Shown: positions 1 through 8,285 of the stretch, piece after piece
Layout of the letters: each line of letters opens with the position of its first letter
Numbering within the stretch: position 1 is the first letter of the stretch
From: CAYWNK01 sp964459495
GTDB lineage: Bacteria; Planctomycetota; UBA1135; GCA-002686595
Length of the DNA: 13,363 nt
NCBI GenBank assembly: GCA_964459495.1
Contig: CAYWNK010000182.1
Location: 1 to 13,363 of the forward strand
Reading direction: 5' to 3'
Made by a program: the position numbers and the translations under genes
The notes under the pieces: generated by a model
What the model was told of the DNA's origin: nothing
Seen by the model: the letters and a program-made list of their open reading frames with translations, nothing else
The model's database searches: none

Positions 1-2048
<2,048 letters not shown>

Positions 2049-2056
2049 CCCCTTCT

Positions 2057-2061
2057 TAGGA
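2057..2061 (+). promoter_or_regulatory. Shine-Dalgarno-like TAGGA that decides the rsfS start
   Basis: TAGGA lies nine bases after the hppA stop codon, with an 8-base spacer before the ATC at 2070. It is the only purine-rich ribosome-binding candidate in the spacer, and its spacing is normal for initiation at 2070. No similar motif sits at a usable distance from the GTG at 2166. This is inferred from sequence only. Confidence 0.5.
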
Positions 2062-2069
2062 CCAATCCA

Positions 2070-2450
2070 ATCGACCCTCGTTCCCTAGCCGCCGCGGCGG
2101 CCTCACTCGCCGACGAAAAGAAGGCCCTCGATATCCGCGTCTACGAAGTCGCTGATCAGATCAAGGTGGCCGACTACTTCGTCGTCGCAACCGGCACCAG
2201 CCGGCCCCATGTCCGGGCCCTGTACGACGAGATCCACGTGCGCCTCAAGGCCGCGGGGGAGCGTCACTCCCGGGCGGAAGGGGCGGAGCTGGGCTGGTGG
2301 GTGCTGGTCGACTACGGGGACGTGGTCATCCACCTGCTCCAGCCCGAGGCCCGTGAGTTTTACGGCCTCGACACCCTCTACGAGGAATGTGAGCTACTCG
2401 ACTGGTCCAAGGTCGAGCTGCCCACGCTGCCCGAGCAGAAGGTCCAGTAG
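2070..2450 (+). CDS. rsfS: Ribosomal silencing factor RsfS, probable ATC start
   Basis: RsfS (RsfA/YbeB/Iojap family) binds ribosomal protein uL14 and blocks joining of the 50S and 30S subunits when cells run short of nutrients. Seen: DQIKVADYFVVATGTS followed by RPHVRALYDEI, then GWWVLVDYGDVVIHLLQPEAREFYGLDTLY, the complete family core, ending at TAG 2448-2450. The first in-frame conventional start is GTG 2166 (94 residues), but this would remove the first helix and strand of the domain. The frame upstream still encodes family-like sequence (SLADEKKALDIRVYEV), and the codons back to the hppA stop include no ATG, GTG or TTG. ATC at 2070 begins (M)DPRSLAAAAASLADEKKAL, aligns with the usual family N-terminus, gives 126 residues and has TAGGA 8 bases upstream. 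Its position 21 bases after hppA, in the same frame, suggests co-transcription. The usual neighbours nadD and rlmH are absent here. A sequencing error in the start region is the main alternative. Confidence 0.9.
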   Translation: MDPRSLAAAAASLADEKKALDIRVYEVADQIKVADYFVVATGTSRPHVRALYDEIHVRLKAAGERHSRAEGAELGWWVLVDYGDVVIHLLQPEAREFYGLDTLYEECELLDWSKVELPTLPEQKVQ

Positions 2451-2462
2451 CCCGGCGCCGGG
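2451..2462. repeat. 12-base perfect palindrome directly after the rsfS stop
   Basis: CCCGGCGCCGGG begins at the base after the rsfS TAG. It is self-complementary but has no loop and no T-tract, so it is a poor intrinsic terminator. In GC-rich DNA a 12-base palindrome can arise by chance. It opens the 130-base spacer (2451-2580), in which I otherwise see only the hairpin at 2546-2580. Confidence 0.3.
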
Positions 2463-2545
2463 GCGGAGCGGAACTCGCTGCCACCCAGGCCTCGACTCCC
2501 AGGGCTGGGGGATTTGACTCCTACCAGCCCGCGAAGCGTCCGATA

Positions 2546-2580
2546 AGGGGACGGATGGAGCCCAGCTCCGTCCGTCCCCT
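2546..2580 (+). promoter_or_regulatory. Strong 15-bp hairpin ending at the start codon of the yyaL-like gene
   Basis: AGGGGACGGA (2546-2555) pairs perfectly with TCCGTCCCCT (2571-2580). Inside it, T2556 faces G2570 as a wobble pair and GGAG (2557-2560) pairs with CTCC (2566-2569), closing a CCCAG loop. This makes a 15-bp stem with one G-U pair. The last stem base is immediately followed by ATG 2581. There is no T-tract on either strand, so it does not look like a standard intrinsic terminator. The only SD-like motif near the gene (GGAG) is buried in the stem, 20 bases before the ATG. It could control translation or protect the mRNA end of rsfS; the function is inferred. Confidence 0.55.
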
Positions 2581-4269
2581 ATGCATTGGCACACCTGGAA
2601 CGACGAGGCATTCGCCCGCGCCGCCGAACGCGGCACACCCGTCCTCGTACTCCTAGAGGCGGCCTGGAGCCGCCGCTGCCAGGACTTCCGAGTTGGTCCC
2701 CTGGCGGACCCCGAGGTCGCCAGGGCCCTGTCCGAACACTGCGTACTCGTAGCCGTCGACAAGGACGAATCGGTGGAGGTCGACCGGGCGCTGCGCGGCA
2801 GCGGCTGGCCCACCCTGGCCTGGCTGGATCCCGAGCGTCGACTGCTGCACCGCAGCGGCGCCGTCAACGCCCAGACGCTCGTGCAGACCGCCGAAGCGCT
2901 GGCCGCGGGTCGCTCCGCCCCCGCCCCCCTGCCCGCGGGGGATGGCGACGGCTTGACGCTCGAACTGGCCGACGATGTCCTGGCCAGCCTCGTGCGCAGC
3001 GCCGACCCGGTCCATGGCGGCTGGGGCAAGCGCCAGAAGTTCTCCCATCCCGAGGCTCTGCACTTCGCCATGGTGCGCTGGAGTCAGACCGGGGACCCGG
3101 ACACCCTGAACCTGGTGACGCGCACGCTGGACCGCATGCAGCACGGCGCGATCTTCGATTCCGTCGAGGGCGGCTTCTTCCGTTACGCGGGTCGTGCAGA
3201 CTGGGGCGCGCCCCATCCCCAAAAGCTGCTCGCCCCCAACGCGCTGCGCCTTCAGGCCTATGTCGAGGCGCACCAGGCCTTGGGCGACGCGAGCTTCGCC
3301 GCGACGGCCGAGCGCATCGTCGAGTGGATGCAGGACACCCTGCTCGACCCGGAGACCGGCGCCTACCGCGCGAGCCAGGACGAGGACGAGAGCTACTTCG
3401 CCCAGACCAGCCGCGCCGCCCGTGCTGCCCATGGCGCACCGGACTGCGACGCGCGCATCGTCACCAGCAGCAACGCCCACGCGATCTGCGCACTCCTCAA
3501 GGGCGGGCTGGTCTTCGACAACGAGGAGTGGACGAACGGCGCCATCCGCACCCTGGACTTCCTGCAGGACAAGCTCGTCGACGAGCGCCGCGGCGTCCAC
3601 AGCTACTGGGACGGCAGTCGCAACCTACCGGGCCAGCTCCAGGCCGGGGCTGCCCTCCTGCGTGCGATGGTCGAGGCTGTGCACTACGCCGGAGAGAACC
3701 GCTTCCTCGGGCCCGCGCTGGACCTAGCCGAACGCACCCTCACCGACCATGCCGCCCCGGACGGAAGCCTCTACGAACGGCTCGACGAACGAACCGCCCA
3801 CGGCGACCCTGGCGAGCGCACCGAGACCCTGCCGGCCAACTCTGCCTTCGCCTCGGCCCTGCTCCGCCTCGGGCATCTCCTGCGGCGCGACGACCTCGTC
3901 GAGCGCGCACGTGCCATCCTCAGCGCCTTCTCCGGTGACTACCGGCGCTACGCCCAGCAGGCCGCCGGCTACGGCCGCGCGGTCGACCTGCTCTTCCACC
4001 CCCCCGTCCACGTGCTCGTCGTCGGCGACAGCGCCGACGACGCCACCCGCGCCCTGCGCCGGGCAGCCCTCTTGCCCTACGTCGCCAGCCGCGTCGTCCA
4101 GAGCGTAGACCCGGCCCGCGAACCCGAACTGGCCGGACGCCTCGGCCTGACCAATCTCCCCCCCGGCGCCCCCCCCACCGCTTATCTGGAGCAGGGCACG
4201 GAAAGCTACGCGAGCACCACCGACCCAACGCGCCTGCCGAGCCTCATGACCCGGCTTGAGCGCGCCTAG
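2581..4269 (+). CDS. YyaL/SPATA20-family thioredoxin-like (DUF255) protein with degenerate CxxC
   Basis: Residues 1-110 form a thioredoxin-like DUF255 domain: HWHTWNDEAFARAAERGTPVLV, then the active-site loop WSRRC (Ser30-Arg-Arg-Cys33) where the family has CHWC, then LVAVDKDE and GSGWPTLAWLDPERRLL. The remainder is an alpha/alpha six-hairpin-type domain: GGWGKRQKFSHPEAL, then FDSVEGGFFRYAGRADWGAPHPQKLL (family: GGGFHRYSVD..W..PHFEKML), then AYRASQDEDE and SYWDGSRNLPGQLQAGAALLRAM. Family members are usually about 650-700 residues, so 562 is short. The biochemical role of the family is not firmly established. Loss of the first Cys argues against a dithiol redox activity. ATG 2581 is the only usable start after an in-frame stop at 2515; it has no free ribosome-binding site because a hairpin abuts it. 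The 3' end overlaps the convergent radical SAM gene by 26 bases. Confidence 0.85.
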   Translation: MHWHTWNDEAFARAAERGTPVLVLLEAAWSRRCQDFRVGPLADPEVARALSEHCVLVAVDKDESVEVDRALRGSGWPTLAWLDPERRLLHRSGAVNAQTLVQTAEALAAGRSAPAPLPAGDGDGLTLELADDVLASLVRSADPVHGGWGKRQKFSHPEALHFAMVRWSQTGDPDTLNLVTRTLDRMQHGAIFDSVEGGFFRYAGRADWGAPHPQKLLAPNALRLQAYVEAHQALGDASFAATAERIVEWMQDTLLDPETGAYRASQDEDESYFAQTSRAARAAHGAPDCDARIVTSSNAHAICALLKGGLVFDNEEWTNGAIRTLDFLQDKLVDERRGVHSYWDGSRNLPGQLQAGAALLRAMVEAVHYAGENRFLGPALDLAERTLTDHAAPDGSLYERLDERTAHGDPGERTETLPANSAFASALLRLGHLLRRDDLVERARAILSAFSGDYRRYAQQAAGYGRAVDLLFHPPVHVLVVGDSADDATRALRRAALLPYVASRVVQSVDPAREPELAGRLGLTNLPPGAPPTAYLEQGTESYASTTDPTRLPSLMTRLERA

Positions 4270-5572
4270 TGGCTGCTCGCCGCTGATCGCGGAAGCGCGC
4301 CCTGCGTGCGGCGACAGCGTCTGCTGTGTAGAGCTCCGATGTCAGCCGCCGCAGCCCCGCGCGCAGCTCGTTCACGGCCATCGAGGTCGGCTCGAAGAGG
4401 ACGTCGAACAGAGTGCAGCGATCCCATTCACCCGGCGCCAGCAGGCGCCCCTCGCGCTCCAGCCGCGCGTACAGGGGTGTGCCCGGAAACGGCGTTTGGA
4501 CCGTGACCTGCACTTCGTGGAGCCCGCTGGCCGCCACGAAGTCGAGGACTCCATCGAACGAATCCACGCCCTCACCGTCCAATCCGAGCACGAAACAGCC
4601 GTTGACCGAGATGCCCCGGTCCTGAATCACGTCGATCGCGCGCAGATAGCGCCCAGCTTGATCGGCCTTCCAGTCGACCTTGCGCTCGACGCCCTGAAGG
4701 CCCGCCACCTTCGGGCTCTCAAGCCCGATCAGCACCTGGACGCAGCCGGCGTCCGCGGCGCGTGCGACCAGGTCTGCGTCGCCGGCGAACGACACGTCGG
4801 TCTCGGTGAACCAGCGCAGGCCGGATGGCTGCAGGGCCTTGACCACCTCGCGCCCATGGGCCTTGGACGCGAACGTATTGTCGTCGGCCAGCTCCAGGAA
4901 CGGCCGCGGCACGAGATCTCGAATCGCCGCCACCTCCTCCTGGATGAGATTCGCCGGCTTGCAGCGCAAGCCGGGCGCCAGCCGTATCGACGCGGCACAG
5001 AACTCGCAGTCCCATGGACATCCACGCTGGGTCTGCAGCGTGTAGCGATCGACCTCACGTCCGGCCAGCAGTGAGTAGCGCGGAATTGGAGCCGCTCCCA
5101 GATCGAAGGTGCTGCCCCGCGCGTCGTAGACGGACTTCAAGCAACCGTGCACAAGGTCGTCCACCAGTCCCGGCCAGACCGGCTCGCCCTCGCCGATCAC
5201 AATCGCGTCGGCGTGACCGGCCGCTTCGTCTGGACAAAGAGTGACGTGCAGACCGCCGAGCAGAACCTTGGTGCCCAGGGCCCGGTAGCGGTCCGCCAAT
5301 CGGTACGCCGATTGGATACGCGCCGTGAAGCTCGAGATCGCAACTGCGTCGAACTCCCCCGGCACCCAGCCGTCGGGTCCGAGCTCGTCGACCTCCACGT
5401 ACTCGACCTCAATCCCCGGCGGAGTCATCCCCGCGAGCGTCAACAGCCCCAGGCTCGGCAGGGAGGCGATCACCTCACCGCGCTCGACGAAACCCGGCAG
5501 CGTGAGCCCCAGCGCGTGCAGCTGGGGATCACGTACGCGAACGCCGGACATCGCGATCAGGCCAACCCTCAC
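4244..5572 (-). CDS. B12-binding-type radical SAM protein
   Basis: A 442-residue radical SAM enzyme. Residues 1-145 form a cobalamin-binding-like Rossmann domain (SLPSLGLLTLAGMTP, AVAISSFTARIQSAYRLADRY, VLLGGLHVTLCPDEA, DAIVIGEGEPVW). It lacks the DxHxxG motif, as many members of this superfamily do. The radical SAM core has its [4Fe-4S] cysteines as C185-PWD-C189-EF-C192 after LQTQRG, followed by LELADDNTF (227-234), GLES (283-286) and TPFPGTPLY (360-368). Such proteins methylate or rearrange unactivated carbons in lipids, cofactors and natural products; the substrate here is unknown. Its ATG overlaps the stop of the upstream membrane-protein gene by 4 bases, so it is probably translationally coupled and part of the same operon. 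Its 3' end overlaps the convergent yyaL-like gene by 26 bases. Confidence 0.88.
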   Translation of the reverse strand: MRVGLIAMSGVRVRDPQLHALGLTLPGFVERGEVIASLPSLGLLTLAGMTPPGIEVEYVEVDELGPDGWVPGEFDAVAISSFTARIQSAYRLADRYRALGTKVLLGGLHVTLCPDEAAGHADAIVIGEGEPVWPGLVDDLVHGCLKSVYDARGSTFDLGAAPIPRYSLLAGREVDRYTLQTQRGCPWDCEFCAASIRLAPGLRCKPANLIQEEVAAIRDLVPRPFLELADDNTFASKAHGREVVKALQPSGLRWFTETDVSFAGDADLVARAADAGCVQVLIGLESPKVAGLQGVERKVDWKADQAGRYLRAIDVIQDRGISVNGCFVLGLDGEGVDSFDGVLDFVAASGLHEVQVTVQTPFPGTPLYARLEREGRLLAPGEWDRCTLFDVLFEPTSMAVNELRAGLRRLTSELYTADAVAARRARFRDQRRAATRRAQAGS

Positions 5573-6312
5573 TGGACCGTGCCCTCTCCACGAGCTGCGT
5601 TCGAGTCCCCTCCGATCTGGCGGTCCCAGGCCATGACGAAATAGGCGACCAGTAGCGGGACCGCCGCAATCGCCGAAGCCCAGACCATCGACTGCACGGC
5701 ATCGGTCGCCCCTGCGTGTGGAGCGCGCTCAGCATCCGCATGGGCCATGATCGCGAAGGTCTGCTGATGGAGACCGAACGCAACGAGCCCGATCACGATG
5801 AGGGAGACCGGCAACAGCGTGACAACGACACCGCCCCCGCCAAGCTCGCAGGGCAGCGCGAAAAAACGCATCAAGAGCAAGAGGCGCCATAGCGCGACCA
5901 CGAACAGGAACCAGAAGTTCACGTCGGCGGCGGCGGACGGAGCTAGAAAGCGCTCGACCGGAATCGCATACAGCAAGGCCGGCGCCGAGGTCATGCAGAC
6001 GAACAGCAGCATCCCGGCATAGGACCATCCCCTGATTCGCATCGGCAGTCCGACGATCCACAACATGGCCGCGAACACAAACGAGTAGACCACCGATCCA
6101 AGGCCCGCAGACTGCCACCACAGCGGATCGGGATGGTCCCAGTAGCGCCCGATTCCGGCGATCCAGGTGATCCCCATCGCGCATGTCAGGAACGGGTTGT
6201 GATCGGCTTCTGCCACCGGCGAAGAGCGGAATGTCAGGAAGTGCCACTGCGCCTCCAGGAAACGCTGCAGCGCACTGCTCCGCCCTGAATTGGCCTCGGT
6301 TCGCTGGTCCAT
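5569..6312 (-). CDS. Multi-spanning membrane protein of unknown function (paralogue B)
   Basis: I do not recognise a named family. The 247-residue protein has a polar N-terminus (about 1-40) and five to six hydrophobic segments, roughly at 42-57, 68-90, 95-118, 130-150, 158-182 and 207-232. Distinctive stretches are AQWHFLTFRSSP, GRYWDHPDPLWWQSAGLGS, IRGWSYAGMLLFVCMTS, PALLYAIPVERFL and VNFWFLFVVALWR. It is a paralogue of the gene at 6417-7166: by hand I count about 92 identities in 141 aligned residues of the core, with weak similarity at both ends. The start at ATG 6312 is preceded by TTAGGG at short spacing. Its TGA overlaps the ATG of the radical SAM gene by 4 bases, which suggests the two products act together, perhaps as a membrane platform or carrier for the enzyme's lipid substrate (inference). 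Confidence 0.8.
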   Translation of the reverse strand: MDQRTEANSGRSSALQRFLEAQWHFLTFRSSPVAEADHNPFLTCAMGITWIAGIGRYWDHPDPLWWQSAGLGSVVYSFVFAAMLWIVGLPMRIRGWSYAGMLLFVCMTSAPALLYAIPVERFLAPSAAADVNFWFLFVVALWRLLLLMRFFALPCELGGGGVVVTLLPVSLIVIGLVAFGLHQQTFAIMAHADAERAPHAGATDAVQSMVWASAIAAVPLLVAYFVMAWDRQIGGDSNAARGEGTVQ

Positions 6313-6368
6313 GGCCCTAACTTAGGTATCTGGGCCGCAAGCCCCGGCGCAAACGCACGAAGTCCGGG

Positions 6369-6385
6369 GATTCGCCGCGCGAATC
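6369..6385. repeat. Stem-loop between the two membrane-protein paralogues
   Basis: GATTCGC-CGC-GCGAATC is a perfect 7-bp stem with a 3-base loop, within the 104-base spacer between the paralogues. An overlapping alternative pairs CCCCGG (6342-6347) with CCGGGG (6364-6369). On the minus strand no T-run follows, so this is at best an mRNA-processing or weak termination element. Confidence 0.3.
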
Positions 6386-6416
6386 GACCAGGGAAAGCGA
6401 GAGCCCCTGAGGCGCC

Positions 6417-7166
6417 CTACGGGTCCTCCTGCCCGGCACGTCGATTCCGGACCATCGCCGCCGACTGCCTCCAGATGATGAGGAGTAGATAGCTAAGCAA
6501 GAGCGGCCCAGCCGCCGAGAACGAGAGGTAGGTCAGCAGCATCACCGCCCCATAGGCCCCGTCGTGTGGCGTCTGGATCGCTCCCCCATTGGCCATCAGC
6601 TCGAAGGTCGCATGCTCGAGATTGAGGTAGCTGAGCGCAACCACGATGCAGGCCAGGGGCACGAGCGCCAGGATCAAGGCTGCGGCCCCTAGTCCGCAGG
6701 GCACGGCCAGGAAGCGCAGCAAGAGCGCCACTCGCCACGCCGCAACAACGGCCAAGAACCAGAAGTTGACGCTCTGCGCGGCGTCTAGGGGGATCATGCG
6801 CTCGACGGGTATCGCGTAGAGCAGTGCCGGTGGAGACGTCATGCAGACGAAGAGCAGCACACCCGAATAGGACCAACCCCTGGGGCGCACCGGCAGACCA
6901 ATCAGCCAAAGCAGGGCCGAGAGTACAAACACGTAGGCGAGCGAGCCCAAGCCTGCGCACTGCCACCACTGCGCGCTCTGGTGATCCCAGTAGCGCCCAA
7001 GCCCAGCCAGCCACGTGAAGCCCAGGGCGAAGGCCAGGAAATTGGCCCAATCCTCGCGGGCGATCGGCGAGGATCCGAACGTGAGGAAGCGCCACTGGGT
7101 CCGAAGGAAGCGGGCGAGAAGCCCGTCCCGCCCCTGCGCCGGCTCGACATCGTCCGAGAGACTCAT
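6417..7166 (-). CDS. Multi-spanning membrane protein of unknown function (paralogue A)
   Basis: A 249-residue protein with a polar N-terminus (about 1-42) and about six hydrophobic segments. Its C-terminus is basic (WRQSAAMVRNRRAGQEDP). It shares with the gene at 5569-6312 the blocks FLTFxSSP, GRYWDH, WWQxAGLGS, RGWSYxGxLLFVCMTS, PALLYAIPVER and VNFWFL. The LLYAIPVER segment between two helices and the paired Trp/His residues of the WDH-WWQ loop are the best candidates for functional residues, because they survive in both copies. I do not know the function. The ATG at 7166 lies 31 bases after the stop of the SDR gene upstream, so read-through transcription from that operon is likely. The 104-base gap to paralogue B is the longest in this part of the operon. 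Confidence 0.8.
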   Translation of the reverse strand: MSLSDDVEPAQGRDGLLARFLRTQWRFLTFGSSPIAREDWANFLAFALGFTWLAGLGRYWDHQSAQWWQCAGLGSLAYVFVLSALLWLIGLPVRPRGWSYSGVLLFVCMTSPPALLYAIPVERMIPLDAAQSVNFWFLAVVAAWRVALLLRFLAVPCGLGAAALILALVPLACIVVALSYLNLEHATFELMANGGAIQTPHDGAYGAVMLLTYLSFSAAGPLLLSYLLLIIWRQSAAMVRNRRAGQEDP

Positions 7167-7197
7167 AGGCCCAGTCTAGCCCCGCGGTGGCCTGCGG

Positions 7198-8280
7198 CTA
7201 GCGCCCGAAATCGTGGCGTTCCCGCGCGTCGACGAGACTGCGGCGCATCCCCTCCTCAAGGCTCACCGTCGGCGCGTAGCCGAGCTCGACCTTGGCACGG
7301 TCGATCGCGCAGGCGATCGTCTTGTTCATCTCCGAAAGCACATGCATCTTCTGATGATAGAGGCCCGTACGCTGGATCAAGCCGTCGAGGACCGTCGCCA
7401 CCGAGCCCGCAAAGTTCGGCAATCGCAGCCGTTTGTGCGCGACCTCGAGGCCGAACTCCGTTTCCATGAGGCGCTCGATGGTGTCGATAACTTCGTTCAT
7501 GGAGTACGGACGCTCATCCGCGATCCAGTAGGTGCGGCCGGCAGCAGCCTCAACCGTCGCTGCGAGCAGCAGACCCTGGGCTAGGTTCTCAAGGTAGGCC
7601 ATCGAACGGCGGCTTTCTCCCGACCCCACGATCGGCGCCTTGCCGCCCTGGATCATGCGGAAGAAGAGCACCTGCCGGGCGGGCTGGTACGGGCCGTAGA
7701 ACCAGGGTGCTCGCACGAGCACTGTCTCCATTGACCCCTTTGCGCCGAGCTCATTGACGAGCTCTTCCATTCGCATCTTCGAGCGCCCGTAGCCCATGTA
7801 TGGGTGATAGGGCGACTGCTCATCGAATAGATGATCGGGGTGAGGATTGCAGCCCAACGGTGAATTGGACGACATCACGACCGCGCGCCGCGCGCCGGCT
7901 CTCCGTGCCGCCTCGAGCACGTGACGCGTGCCGGTCACGTTGACATCTTCCAGATCGCGCACGCGGCGCGGGTGGATGATCCCGGCCAGGTGGAACACGG
8001 TTCCGCCATCGCCGCCGGGCGAGGTGCTGCCCGGGCTCGATCCACCGAAGAAGCGCTCTACCGCCGCTGCGTCGCGCACGTCGCCCTCGCGGCGCACAAC
8101 CCGGCCCCCCGCAAATTCCGCGTGGGGTTCGCTGCCCGGCGCCACCAGACAGTGCAGCTTTGCAGAAGCGAACGGGCGCTCGAGGCCGGGCACCCCGGCG
8201 ATGCCCTGGTGCAGGGCCGCCAGCAGATTGGTCCCCAGCCACCCATCGGCGCCGGTGATCCACACGGGGGAGGTTTGCAT
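7198..8280 (-). CDS. NAD(P)-dependent extended SDR (epimerase/3beta-HSD-like), second in operon
   Basis: A 360-residue extended short-chain dehydrogenase/reductase. The cofactor loop is TGADGWLGTNL (9-19), with GDVRD at 66-70, FHLAGIIHP (96-104), NVTGT (114-118), VVMSSNSPLG (134-143) and the catalytic YGRSK (Tyr164, Lys168). Ser138 or Ser140 completes the triad. The length and motifs fit NAD-dependent epimerase/dehydratase or 3beta-hydroxysteroid dehydrogenase-type enzymes; the substrate is not determined. Residues about 79-93 are a Ser/Gly-rich insertion (GGSSPGSTSPGGDGG), unusual inside a Rossmann domain. I chose ATG 8280 because the frame upstream of it (to 8463) only shadows the end of the GMC gene and the Rossmann fold begins at MQTSPVWITG. 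It starts 5 bases after the GMC stop codon, consistent with one operon. Confidence 0.85.
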   Translation of the reverse strand: MQTSPVWITGADGWLGTNLLAALHQGIAGVPGLERPFASAKLHCLVAPGSEPHAEFAGGRVVRREGDVRDAAAVERFFGGSSPGSTSPGGDGGTVFHLAGIIHPRRVRDLEDVNVTGTRHVLEAARRAGARRAVVMSSNSPLGCNPHPDHLFDEQSPYHPYMGYGRSKMRMEELVNELGAKGSMETVLVRAPWFYGPYQPARQVLFFRMIQGGKAPIVGSGESRRSMAYLENLAQGLLLAATVEAAAGRTYWIADERPYSMNEVIDTIERLMETEFGLEVAHKRLRLPNFAGSVATVLDGLIQRTGLYHQKMHVLSEMNKTIACAIDRAKVELGYAPTVSLEEGMRRSLVDARERHDFGR

Positions 8281-8285
8281 ATCGA

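Noticed and set aside
2496..2510. CCCAGGGCTGGG near-palindrome in the rsfS-yyaL spacer as a terminator
   Set aside because: Only a 5-bp stem with a 2-base loop and no T-tract.
2653..3600. Minus-strand open frame opposite the yyaL-like gene (about 315 codons)
   Set aside because: No recognisable motif and a composition typical of an antisense shadow.
2586..3938. Long plus-strand frame overlapping the yyaL-like gene (about 450 codons)
   Set aside because: Arg/Pro-rich low-complexity translation in another frame of a gene with clear family motifs; a GC shadow.
4256..5074. Plus-strand open frame opposite the radical SAM gene (about 272 codons)
   Set aside because: The opposite strand carries the radical SAM cysteine motif and core; this frame has no family features.
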